Shown here: positions 1 to 5,546 of the stretch, piece after piece
How the letters are laid out: every line of letters begins with the position of its first letter
Numbering within the stretch: the first letter of the stretch is position 1
NCBI GenBank assembly: GCA_002382525.1
Contig: DFYA01000012.1
Coordinates: 1 to 7,065, forward strand
DNA from: Opitutaceae bacterium UBA4094
GTDB lineage: Bacteria; Verrucomicrobiota; Verrucomicrobiia; Opitutales; Opitutaceae
Length of the DNA stretch: 7,065 nucleotides
Reading direction: 5' to 3'
Made by a program: the position numbers and the translations under genes
Notes under the pieces: model-generated
What the model was told of the DNA's origin: nothing
The model's database searches: none
The model's input: the letters and a program-made list of their open reading frames with translations, nothing else

Positions 1-401
1 AGTTTGCGTCCGCCCCGATCAATGAGGATGGCGAGTTCGACTTTGGCGGGGCGGCCGTGATCGAAGAGTTCGTCGAGGGCGGCTTTGACGGTGCGGCCGG
101 AGAAGAGAACGTCGTCAACGAGGACGACGTTGGCGCCGGTCACGTCGACCGGGATGCGGGTGGGCACAAACTCCTTAGGGATCGGGTGGCGCTCGATGTC
201 GTCACGGTGGAACGAGATGTCGAGGATGCCGGATTTCGCACCGAGAATGGTGGCGAGGCGGCGGGCGAGTTCGATGCCGCCGTTGGCGATGCCGAGCAGG
301 ATCAACGAACCCGGGGCGGAGTGGCGTTGGCCGATGGTTTGAGCGAGCCGGTCGATGGCGGCGTGGATGTCGGCGGCGGGAAGGCTTTTCGGAGCGGGCA
401 C
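1..401 (-). CDS. pyrR: PyrR bifunctional pyrimidine operon regulator / uracil phosphoribosyltransferase, C-terminus cut by window edge
   Basis: The minus strand encodes about 133 residues of a type I phosphoribosyltransferase that I recognise as PyrR. The PRPP-binding loop is textbook: VVLVDDVLFSGRTV at about residues 92-105, with the two adjacent Asp (96, 97). It is followed by a PyrR-type segment (AALDELFDHGRPAKVELAILIDRGGRKL). Further N-terminal are LLGIANGGIELARRL and LDISFHRDDI, which match the family's substrate-loop regions. Family members are about 180 residues, so roughly 45 C-terminal residues lie beyond position 1. In the family, PyrR binds pyrimidine-operon mRNA in a UMP-dependent way and/or makes UMP from uracil and PRPP. 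The frame is open upstream to a stop at 534-536 but contains no ATG. The GTG at 401 gives an N-terminus of normal length (APKSLPAADIHAAIDRLAQ), though no good Shine-Dalgarno precedes it. Pyrimidine biosynthesis genes such as pyrB may follow outside the window; that is inference. Identity is very secure, the exact start is not. Confidence 0.93.
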   Translation of the reverse strand, partial: MPAPKSLPAADIHAAIDRLAQTIGQRHSAPGSLILLGIANGGIELARRLATILGAKSGILDISFHRDDIERHPIPKEFVPTRIPVDVTGANVVLVDDVLFSGRTVKAALDELFDHGRPAKVELAILIDRGGRK

Positions 402-533
402 AGCGGTTGGTTGTGCCGGTCGCGCCGAGGACGGACAAGCGGGAAAATGACGCGCGGTATCGCAAGTGGAGCCTGCGGACGCGCCGACGGGAACGGCGCG
501 AGGGGCGCGGCGGGCAAACTCGCCTGAAGGCTG

Positions 534-1352
534 TTATTCGGGGAGGCGAACCTGCCAGTTGCCGGCTTTTTCTTCGAGATGGAGCAAGCCGCGTTTTTCG
601 CCTTCGCGGAGGAGATCGGTGAAGGCGCTAAAGCCGTAGGCGCGTTCGTTGAACCCGGGGTGCTGGCGTTTGATGGCCTGCTTCACCATGGAGGCCCAGA
701 TGGTTTCGTCGGCGCCGCGTTCGTCGATGAGGGCGTTGACGGTGCCGAGAACGAGTTGAAAGGCCTTGGCGGGATCAGGGCGCTTCGGATCGGGCGCGGC
801 GGGGGCGGACTGCGCGGCGCCGGCCTTGCCGCCTGCGGCATTTTTGGCGGAGCGGGAAGCGGGTTTGGCGGGGGCGGCGCGCACGAGGTCGTCGTAATAG
901 ATGAACTCGTCGCAGTTGTTGATGAAGAGGTCGGAGGTGGAGTTTTTCACGCCCACGCCGATCACGGTTTTTCCGTTTTCGCGTAGCTTGCTGACGAGAG
1001 GAGAAAAGTCGGAGTCGCCGCTGATGATGGCAAAGGCGTCAACCCGGTCGTTGGTGTAGCAGAGATCGAGGGCGTCCACGACCATGCGGATGTCGGCTGA
1101 GTTTTTGCCGGACTGGCGAACGTGAGGAATCTCGATCAGTTCGAAGGCGGCTTCGTGGAGGGGGCGCTTGAAGTCCTTGTAGCGGTCGAAGTCGCAGTAG
1201 GCTTTTTTGACGACGATGTTGCCCTTGATGAGCAGGCGCTCGAAGACCTTGCCCACGTCGAACTGGGGAAAACGCGCGTCCTGCGCGCCGAGGGCGATGT
1301 TTTCGAGGTCGAGGAACACCGCGAGGGTGTAGGTGCGGTCGGGCGTGGTCAT
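534..1352 (-). CDS. NYN domain (LabA/DUF88-like, PIN-fold) protein with C-terminal OST-HTH/LOTUS domain
   Basis: This 272-residue protein has two domains. Residues about 8-158 form an NYN domain of the PIN-like nuclease fold. Its conserved acidic residues are visible: D15 in VFLDLENI, D87 in NSADIRMVVDALD (with D93), and D113/D115 in IISGDSDFSPLV, followed by the typical LRENGKTVIGVG strand. Residues about 160-195 are a linker rich in Ala, Pro and Lys, probably disordered. Residues about 196-270 match the OST-HTH/LOTUS winged-helix pattern (FQLVLGTVNALIDERG ... NERAYGFSAFTDLLRE ... NWQVRL), a domain associated with RNA binding. In bacteria this pairing is commonly annotated as 'NYN domain-containing protein'. 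A metal-dependent RNase or RNA-binding role follows from the families; the target is unknown. There is no signal peptide or membrane segment, so it is expected to be cytosolic. It sits 69 bases downstream of the methyltransferase and 132 bases upstream of pyrR on the same strand. The ATG start has no strong Shine-Dalgarno, but the domain begins immediately after it. Confidence 0.92.
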   Translation of the reverse strand: MTTPDRTYTLAVFLDLENIALGAQDARFPQFDVGKVFERLLIKGNIVVKKAYCDFDRYKDFKRPLHEAAFELIEIPHVRQSGKNSADIRMVVDALDLCYTNDRVDAFAIISGDSDFSPLVSKLRENGKTVIGVGVKNSTSDLFINNCDEFIYYDDLVRAAPAKPASRSAKNAAGGKAGAAQSAPAAPDPKRPDPAKAFQLVLGTVNALIDERGADETIWASMVKQAIKRQHPGFNERAYGFSAFTDLLREGEKRGLLHLEEKAGNWQVRLPE

Positions 1353-1400
1353 GAGCGCAAGCTGCAGGACCGCGCGTGACGTGGCGATGGCGTTTGTCGA

Positions 1401-1430
1401 GCGTGCTGGCGTCGGCCGGCGTCAGCACGC
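1401..1430 (-). terminator. GC-rich hairpin at the methyltransferase stop codon, possible terminator or processing site
   Basis: Positions 1401-1408 and 1423-1430 are perfect 8-base inverted copies (GCGTGCTG / CAGCACGC). The 14 bases between them are partly self-complementary, so the stem can extend with two mismatches. The hairpin overlaps the methyltransferase TGA (1422-1424) and precedes the NYN gene in the direction of transcription. No T-run follows, so it is not a canonical intrinsic terminator. It could instead stabilise or end the upstream mRNA. Confidence 0.4.
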
Positions 1431-2138
1431 CTGCGGTTGCACGGCAGCGCTGGTCGAGAGCGCGGACGGGACGGCGATTTGGGGCAGCGATTGCGGGAGC
1501 CGGAACGCGGTGTAGCTTTTCGCGAGCCCGCAGACACGCTCGGTCCAAAGGTGAGCGTCGGGAAACAGTTCGGTCACTTCGCGTCGGTTCATCAGACGAA
1601 CTTCGGCCAAGGCGGAATCGACGTCTTCCGGCTCCGGGCGCCCCATGATGCCCCACAGGGTGAAGTTCCGCAGGAGGCGACGTTGCAGGTGCTTGGGCAG
1701 CCAGTGGATAAAGGGCGACCAGTAATGCGGCTCGATGGGAAACTCGTGCGCGGGGGTTTGCACCCAATAACCGCGGCCGACGCGGCGTGCCTCCAGCGCA
1801 AACGAAACTTGATTCATCAACGTGCCCACGTGTTCGACGACGCTGTTGGAGAAAACGATGTCAAACTCCTCATCGGCGAAGGGTAAACAGGTGCCGTCGC
1901 CGACTATGCAGGTCATGTTGGGGGTTGCATACGAGGCTTCGTTGGCGTCGAGCGGCTCGAGATTGAGGATAGTGATGCGGGCGTTGATGGGGAGTGTCGT
2001 GCTCCAAAAACGGGGCAGACCGCCGACGTCCAAGATACGAGTTTCGGGGGTGGGCTGAAACGTATCGATGAACTTTTGCACGCGGCGCATGCGGAAGTGG
2101 CGGCAGATCGGGTGGGCGAATTTGTAGAAGGGATTCAT
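1422..2138 (-). CDS. Class I SAM-dependent methyltransferase (Methyltransf_11 type)
   Basis: The product is a soluble 238-residue Rossmann-fold methyltransferase. Motif I is ILDVGG at residues 35-40 (SAM-binding glycine loop). The acidic residue ending strand 2 is in LNLEP (E61). The post-motif VGDGTCLPFADEEFDIVFS is at about residues 79-97, followed by NSVVEHV, which is typical of the methyltransferase-11 family. The later stretch PHYWSPFIHWLPKHLQRRL recurs in family members of unknown or glycan/lipid-related substrate. The acceptor cannot be inferred here. The frame extends upstream to a TTG at 2210 and an ATG at 2156. I chose the ATG at 2138 because it gives a natural N-terminus (MNPFYKFAHPICRHF); no candidate has a clear Shine-Dalgarno. 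The gene diverges from the channel gene across a 440-base spacer and could be the first gene of a unit with the NYN gene and pyrR. The last 20 residues are low-complexity Ser/Ala/Pro. Confidence 0.9.
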   Translation of the reverse strand: MNPFYKFAHPICRHFRMRRVQKFIDTFQPTPETRILDVGGLPRFWSTTLPINARITILNLEPLDANEASYATPNMTCIVGDGTCLPFADEEFDIVFSNSVVEHVGTLMNQVSFALEARRVGRGYWVQTPAHEFPIEPHYWSPFIHWLPKHLQRRLLRNFTLWGIMGRPEPEDVDSALAEVRLMNRREVTELFPDAHLWTERVCGLAKSYTAFRLPQSLPQIAVPSALSTSAAVQPQAC

Positions 2139-2178
2139 GGGTGGATCGCCGGTCATCTTAGAGATTCGACTAAAATCG

Positions 2179-2226
2179 CGCCATCGGGCGCTATTGCTAT
2201 GTGGGTGCAATTATTTACCGATGGCG
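2179..2226. repeat. 9-base perfect inverted repeat with 30-base spacer upstream of the methyltransferase
   Basis: CGCCATCGG at 2179-2187 is repeated as its exact reverse complement CCGATGGCG at 2218-2226. The spacer is relatively AT-rich and contains the TTG at 2210 that could begin the longest methyltransferase frame. It may be an operator or the stem of an mRNA leader hairpin. Chance is possible, since nothing else supports a role. Confidence 0.35.
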
Positions 2227-2312
2227 ACGCCGGTAATTGGCGGAATCGTGCGTAGGGGGGGACTGATTGGCATCCCAGCAGTGAGAGCGCGGCGTTGACG
2301 GAAAGGGGCCTA

Positions 2313-2438
2313 ATGAGTGACGGGGCCTCGAAGGTCATTGAGATTGAGGGCTGGGGTCGCGCGACCCTGACAATGCCGGCCAGCTTGCGCAAACAGGCGT
2401 CCGAATCCTGTGATTCTCGAGGCGCCGTATCGAACTAG
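2313..2438 (+). CDS. Possible 41-residue protein with AbrB/MazE-like N-terminus, perhaps a truncated remnant
   Basis: This small plus-strand ORF starts with ATG at 2313 and ends with TAG at 2436-2438. It is preceded by a purine-rich GAAAGGGG (2301-2308), giving AAGG about six bases before the start, a better ribosome binding site than most genes in this window have. The segment KVIEIEGWGRATLTMPASLRKQ resembles the beginning of AbrB/SpoVT/MazE-type swapped-hairpin DNA-binding domains, which commonly read K-V-x-x-x-G-R-x-T-L-P-x-x-L-R. A full domain needs about 45-50 residues. Here the resemblance ends after residue 28 and the tail (ASESCDSRGAVSN) does not fit, so the gene may be truncated, frameshifted or fortuitous. 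No toxin gene follows: the next gene encodes an ion channel. A 14-base palindrome lies inside the ORF. Similarity was judged by eye only. Confidence 0.33.
   Translation: MSDGASKVIEIEGWGRATLTMPASLRKQASESCDSRGAVSN
2354..2367. repeat. 14-base perfect palindrome inside the possible small ORF
   Basis: GGGTCGCGCGACCC is its own reverse complement, with no spacer. A dyad of this length could be a dimeric regulator's binding site in the region upstream of the channel gene. High GC raises the chance background, and it lies within the codons for WGRATL of the putative ORF. Confidence 0.35.
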
Positions 2439-2578
2439 AGCGAGGGGGAGGGGCGACGGTCACCACGCGATGCCACTGGGAAGACGCCTCGGCTCGGTCG
2501 GTATCGGGCACAAATCAGGAGCCCCCTCGCTGCCAAGCGCACACGCACCGAGGCAGTTAACGGCTGTCCGGCTCGCTC

Positions 2579-3601
2579 ATGGGTTTTTCGGAAGCTTTGC
2601 AGCAAATCATGTTCGCGGCCAGCGGCGCGGCGATCTTGGTGGTCACGACGATGGAGGCGGTTCGAACGACCGTGCGGGTGGGTGGAACGGGCGGCGTGAC
2701 CGCGCGACTTTGGCTTCGCCTCAAGTGGAGCCGGGTGTTTCGACGCGTTATGCAATGGCCCGCGTTGCGCACGACGACCGGGGTGAGCGCCTTGGTCGCG
2801 ACTCTATTGGGGTGGAGTTTCGCGATCTGGCTGGGCTGGGCCTTAATCTTTCTCTCGACGCCCGGCAGCGTCCTAAACGATACCACCCGACTGCCGGCGG
2901 ACGCCTGGGCGACGATCTATTATGCCGGGTTCGCTTTCATAACCCTTGGCGTGGGTGACTACAGTCCTGGTTCGCCAGCGTTTCAGATGCTCTCGGTGGT
3001 GGCGTCGATCAACGGCTTTTTCATCATCACGCTGGGCATCACCTATATCGGCCCACTGCTGGCGGCGGTGGAGGCAAACCGAACTCTTGCGAAGGCGGTG
3101 GATGCCTTGGGCGGGAGCGGGGCGGCGATCGTGAAGCGGGCGTGGAACGGCGAAGATCTGGGCCAGCTCGACCAACATTTGATCAATCTCACGCCCCACG
3201 TCGTTGGTTTGGGTGAACGTTACCAAGCTTATCCGATGCTGCATTGTTTTGTGCCGGAAGCACCGGAGGTGTCGGCAGTGCGCGCGCTGGCCGTTTTGCA
3301 CGACTTGACACTCCTACTCAGACTGGAGTTGGCCGAATCCGCGCGGGCCGATTTGATCACGGTGCAGGCCTTGGACCGAGCGATGGAACATGCGGTGAAC
3401 GTTTTGGCGGCGGGGCGGCGGTCGGAGTCGAGCGGGCTTGGGCCTCCGAATCCGCGAGCGTTTTTGGAGGGAAGTGGCGTGCCGCTGGTTTCGTCTGATC
3501 GGCCAGGATCGTTGTCCCCGGCGGCCACCGACACGCGCAGCGCGCTCGTGGCACTCTTAAAACAAGAGGGCCAAGATTGGCCGCACGGTGAACGAGTCTG
3601 A
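2579..3601 (+). CDS. Potassium-channel-family membrane protein (Ion_trans_2 pore)
   Basis: The 340-residue protein begins with a membrane segment at about residues 8-26. A basic linker follows, then a pore module: transmembrane helix at about 68-93, re-entrant pore loop at about 108-127, and a second pore helix at about 135-161. The pore loop ends in TLGVGDY (122-128), the potassium-selectivity filter signature, with Val where the commonest form T-x-G-Y-G-D has Tyr. The layout (extra N-terminal helix, WLGWALIF before the pore, LGITYIGPLL after it) matches bacterial proteins annotated as ion channel or potassium channel family. Residues about 165-340 are predicted cytoplasmic, with an amphipathic helical part and a Ser/Pro-rich tail. 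No RCK/TrkA-N nucleotide-binding motif is visible, so the gating signal is unknown. ATG 2579 is the first start after an in-frame TAA at 2558-2560; its Shine-Dalgarno is weak. The next gene starts 38 bases downstream on the same strand. Confidence 0.88.
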   Translation: MGFSEALQQIMFAASGAAILVVTTMEAVRTTVRVGGTGGVTARLWLRLKWSRVFRRVMQWPALRTTTGVSALVATLLGWSFAIWLGWALIFLSTPGSVLNDTTRLPADAWATIYYAGFAFITLGVGDYSPGSPAFQMLSVVASINGFFIITLGITYIGPLLAAVEANRTLAKAVDALGGSGAAIVKRAWNGEDLGQLDQHLINLTPHVVGLGERYQAYPMLHCFVPEAPEVSAVRALAVLHDLTLLLRLELAESARADLITVQALDRAMEHAVNVLAAGRRSESSGLGPPNPRAFLEGSGVPLVSSDRPGSLSPAATDTRSALVALLKQEGQDWPHGERV

Positions 3602-3639
3602 GCGCCTAAATAAAAACGCGTTGTGTTACCCGAAATGTG

Positions 3640-4005
3640 ATGGGAAAACCGCCAATGGAATCCAAATCCGCCAGCTGGCAAAACCGTTTCGATCTCACGA
3701 CCTGCGCCGCGACGGAGGTTGAAAAGGCGATTCCGGCGACTGCGCTCGGTGTGGCGGTGATCTATACCGCGAAACCGCAGGGGGAGCACATTCTCCTGAT
3801 CGTCGAATCGCGCGCCGGCAGTCTGCGCAGCCAATGTTTGAAGCGTTTGCAGACCGCGAAGCTTCCACCGATCTCCGAGCTGACCGTCTCCTTTGTCGGT
3901 GAAGCGTTGAGCGAAGCCTCCCCCGAGGCCGTGCACGATGCTTGCCGTCGGCAAGTGATCCTTGCCGCCGAAATGCGCCGCGAACTACGCCCCGCAATGC
4001 GGTGA
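3640..4005 (+). CDS. Hypothetical protein, 121 residues, no family recognised
   Basis: I do not recognise this protein. It is a small soluble mixed alpha/beta sequence. A beta-like core ALGVAVIYTAKPQGEHILLIVES (about residues 35-57) is followed by a basic helix SLRSQCLKRLQ, a second strand LTVSFVGE, and a C-terminal helix with charged residues (ACRRQVILAAEMRRELR). The alternation of hydrophobic and charged residues makes it look like a real protein rather than a shadow frame. There is no signal peptide or membrane helix. The order 'IPAT-GVxVIY ... LR' is faintly reminiscent of GIY-YIG domains, but the YIG motif and catalytic residues are not evident, so I do not assign that family. Starts at GTG 3637, ATG 3640 and ATG 3655 are all possible; none has a strong Shine-Dalgarno. 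It lies 38 bases after the channel gene and might be co-transcribed with it. Confidence 0.65.
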   Translation: MGKPPMESKSASWQNRFDLTTCAATEVEKAIPATALGVAVIYTAKPQGEHILLIVESRAGSLRSQCLKRLQTAKLPPISELTVSFVGEALSEASPEAVHDACRRQVILAAEMRRELRPAMR

Positions 4006-4010
4006 CTTAA

Positions 4011-4023
4011 GAGGGAAGCCCTC
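4011..4023 (+). terminator. Small hairpin after the hypothetical gene, weak terminator candidate
   Basis: GAGGG (4011-4015) and CCCTC (4019-4023) form a perfect 5-base stem around a 3-base loop, beginning six bases after the stop codon of the hypothetical gene. No T-run follows, so intrinsic termination is uncertain. Confidence 0.3.
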
Positions 4024-4175
4024 GCGAAAGTAGGCGGGCGACAGAGCTCGTGGCAGCCTCGGTGAGCACACGCATGCGCGTCGAAGGGAGGCGTGAGCAG
4101 ACGCGCAGCGACTGGCGCGTGGTGGGCCGCTGGGGATCATTGCTGCGGCTCGCGCGGCAGCCGGCTGCATAGAGA

Positions 4176-4210
4176 CCAGTTTAAAAAAGAAGGTGAGCGA
4201 GGTAAACTGG
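4176..4210. repeat. 8-base perfect inverted repeat around a purine-rich spacer
   Basis: CCAGTTTA (4176-4183) and TAAACTGG (4203-4210) are exact inverted copies separated by 19 bases. The spacer includes an A-run and an AAGGTGA stretch complementary to the 16S rRNA tail, yet no plausible start codon and frame follow. The lower GC of the arms makes chance less likely than for the GC-rich dyads around it. It could be an operator for the downstream operon or a leader hairpin. Confidence 0.4.
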
Positions 4211-4356
4211 AGCTTGTTCTGCGGCAGCAGGGCCGGTTGGCGCTGGTGGTCGGGCCGGCTGCGGCAGGGTAGGTGCAGGCGTCGACGCGAAACGATTGAA
4301 ATAGTTAATGACTGGAGGGTGGCGGCATTCGGCTGCGTGGAAGCGGATCAAACCCG

Positions 4357-4401
4357 GTCCATTTAGCACAGCTGGACGTTGCGGATGTGATTTACGTCCG
4401 C
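4357..4401. repeat. Two adjacent stem-loops in the moxR leader region
   Basis: The first has 5-base arms GTCCA (4357-4361) and TGGAC (4373-4377). Three bases later the second has 8-base arms, GCGGATGT (4381-4388) and ACGTCCGC (4394-4401), with one G-T wobble and a 5-base loop. The second would be a stable RNA hairpin. No T-run follows, so it looks more like leader structure or a processing site than a terminator. Confidence 0.35.
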
Positions 4402-4425
4402 GTGTTGGGCTTGTTGCACCCCGTC

Positions 4426-4437
4426 TCGGCCGGCCGA
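4426..4437. repeat. 12-base perfect palindrome upstream of moxR
   Basis: TCGGCCGGCCGA is self-complementary and is followed by AAAA. It could be a protein-binding dyad near the operon promoter, but a GC-only core of this kind arises easily by chance in such DNA. Confidence 0.25.
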
Positions 4438-4574
4438 AAAGGCGTGAGGAATTGGGGTGAGCCCGGGATGCATTTGCAGATACGCCTGTGCGCGGCGTGC
4501 GACGGGCCTTCCAACTCGCGCCGGAGGGCATGCAGAGTTTGACGGACGTATCGGTCAGGAACATGATTTCGCGC

Positions 4575-5546
4575 ATGAGCGATTTCGTGTCCGGCCCTGC
4601 GGTTACCGATGCCAAGCAGACTCTCGACCGCCTGCGGACCAGCATGCGGCAAACCATCAAGGGCAAGGACGACGTTATCGACCAAGTGCTGATCTGCCTC
4701 GTCGCCGCCGGGCATCCGCTCATCGAGGACTTGCCGGGTGTCGGCAAAACCACGCTGGCCTACTCGCTGGCTCGTTCCATGGACTGCGCCTTTGCGCGTA
4801 TTCAATTCACCAGCGACCTATTGCCGAGCGACGTGACCGGCGTGGCGATTTACGACGAGCAGGAGAAGCGGTTTGTTTTCAAAAAAGGCCCGGTGTTCGC
4901 CAACGTGGTGCTGGCCGACGAGATTAACCGCGCGACTCCGAAAACGCAGTCGGCGCTGCTCGAGGTGATGGACCGCGCGAAGGTCACGGTGGACGGTGAA
5001 CCGCACGATGTGGGGTCGCCGTTCATGGTGTTCGCGACGCAAAACCCGGTGGACTACGAAGGCACGTTTCCGCTGCCCGAGAGCCAGATGGACCGCTTCT
5101 TGATGCGACTCCACATGGGGTATCCGAAGCCGGCGGACGAACTGGATATTCTGAGGGCGACGCATCACGCGTATGACGCGATCGCGCTCAACGCGGTGGC
5201 GACGCGTGAACAGGTGCTGCACTTGCAGGAAGTCGGCCGGCAGGTGTTCGTCGAGGATTCGGTGTTGGAATACATGTTGAAGATCGTGGGCGCGACGCGC
5301 ACGGAGGCGGAGTTCAAGGCGGGCATCTCGGTGCGCGGAAGCCTGGCGTTGAAACATGCGACGCAGGCCCGGGCGTTGTTGGCGGGGCGTGATTTTGTGA
5401 TCCCCGACGATGTGCAGGATCTCGTGGTGCCGGTGCTGGCGCATCGGCTTTCGCTGCTGCGGCAGAGTTCCGATCCGATGGAGGAACGCCGGGCGGTGAC
5501 GGCGGCGTTGCGGCGTATCGTGGGCAACCTGCCGACGCCCGTTTGA
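4575..5546 (+). CDS. MoxR-family AAA+ ATPase
   Basis: This 323-residue cytosolic ATPase carries all the family landmarks. Walker A is GVGKTT at residues 55-60, inside the MoxR-typical LIEDLPGVGKTTLA. Walker B is VVLADEINRA at about 111-120 (D115, E116). Sensor 1 is ATQNP (N157), and LPESQMDRF at 167-175 holds the arginine-finger region. GISVRG with the sensor 2 Arg (R254) begins the C-terminal helical lid. MoxR ATPases act as chaperone-like machines for partner proteins, often encoded beside DUF58/VWA and transglutaminase proteins, exactly as here. The frame opens upstream to a GTG at 4488, with further starts at ATG 4530, TTG 4539 and ATG 4563. I chose ATG 4575 because it gives the usual 28 or so residues before the KGK segment; GGAGGG at 4523-4528 would instead suit the TTG at 4539. 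The DUF58 gene begins 16 bases after the stop codon. Confidence 0.95.
   Translation: MSDFVSGPAVTDAKQTLDRLRTSMRQTIKGKDDVIDQVLICLVAAGHPLIEDLPGVGKTTLAYSLARSMDCAFARIQFTSDLLPSDVTGVAIYDEQEKRFVFKKGPVFANVVLADEINRATPKTQSALLEVMDRAKVTVDGEPHDVGSPFMVFATQNPVDYEGTFPLPESQMDRFLMRLHMGYPKPADELDILRATHHAYDAIALNAVATREQVLHLQEVGRQVFVEDSVLEYMLKIVGATRTEAEFKAGISVRGSLALKHATQARALLAGRDFVIPDDVQDLVVPVLAHRLSLLRQSSDPMEERRAVTAALRRIVGNLPTPV

Larger units (their letters stand above)
2139..2578. other. Divergent intergenic region between methyltransferase and potassium channel genes
   Basis: About 440 bases separate the minus-strand methyltransferase from the plus-strand channel. Promoters for both directions are expected here, but I could not find a convincing -35/-10 pair on either strand. 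The spacer holds a 9-base inverted repeat (2179-2226), a small ORF with a good ribosome binding site (2313-2438), a 14-base palindrome (2354-2367), and a short hairpin whose arms GAATC and GATTC (2403-2416) sit around a 4-base loop. The longer open frames crossing it have poor composition and look like chance in high-GC DNA. No tRNA was seen. Confidence 0.5.
4006..4574. other. Long gene-poor spacer upstream of the moxR operon with several dyad symmetries
   Basis: These roughly 570 bases have no open frame with convincing composition. They contain a compact hairpin just after the preceding gene (4011-4023) and an 8-base inverted repeat (arms 4075-4082 and 4100-4107). There is also an AT-richer 8-base inverted repeat (4176-4210), a 10-base palindrome GCGTCGACGC (4279-4288), two adjacent stem-loops (4357-4377 and 4381-4401), and a 12-base palindrome (4426-4437). 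The operon promoter is expected here, but I found no clear consensus. The last 45-90 bases may be coding if moxR starts earlier than annotated. No tRNA or known structured RNA was recognised. Confidence 0.5.

Noticed and set aside
57..527. Plus-strand open frame of 156 codons opposite pyrR
   Set aside because: It is the complement of the clear PyrR coding frame; its Gly/Asp/Glu/Val-rich composition is typical of an antisense shadow in high-GC DNA.
2157..2180. Minus-strand AGTCGAATCTC resembling a tRNA T-arm
   Set aside because: No acceptor stem, anticodon arm or D-arm can be built around it.
2153..2392. Minus-strand frame of 79 codons upstream of the methyltransferase
   Set aside because: It overlaps the methyltransferase N-terminal frame and the candidate small ORF; no motif and no ribosome binding site.
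2410..2958. Plus-strand open frame of 182 codons overlapping the start of the channel gene
   Set aside because: It overlaps the transmembrane and pore region of the channel in another frame; the translation is Arg/Gly-rich with no domain pattern.
3549..3565. TGGCAC as a sigma-54 -24 element
   Set aside because: The required GC of the -12 element is missing at the correct spacing, and the site lies inside the channel gene.
3569..3582. GGCCAA-GA-TTGGCC dyad near the end of the channel gene
   Set aside because: It is within coding sequence with a two-base centre and no other supporting signal; probably chance.
3229..3954. Minus-strand open frame of 241 codons
   Set aside because: It is antisense to the C-terminus of the channel and to the hypothetical gene; no recognisable motif, and it would require abandoning a better-looking plus-strand gene.
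4186..4370. AAGGTGA ribosome-binding-like sequence followed by a possible TTG-started ORF
   Set aside because: The frame is Trp/Arg/Gly-rich and lacks any protein-like pattern; the sequence lies in the loop of an inverted repeat.
4181..4753. Minus-strand open frame of 190 codons across the spacer and moxR start
   Set aside because: It begins antisense to the MoxR Walker A region and is Pro/Arg/Ser-rich without structure; considered chance.
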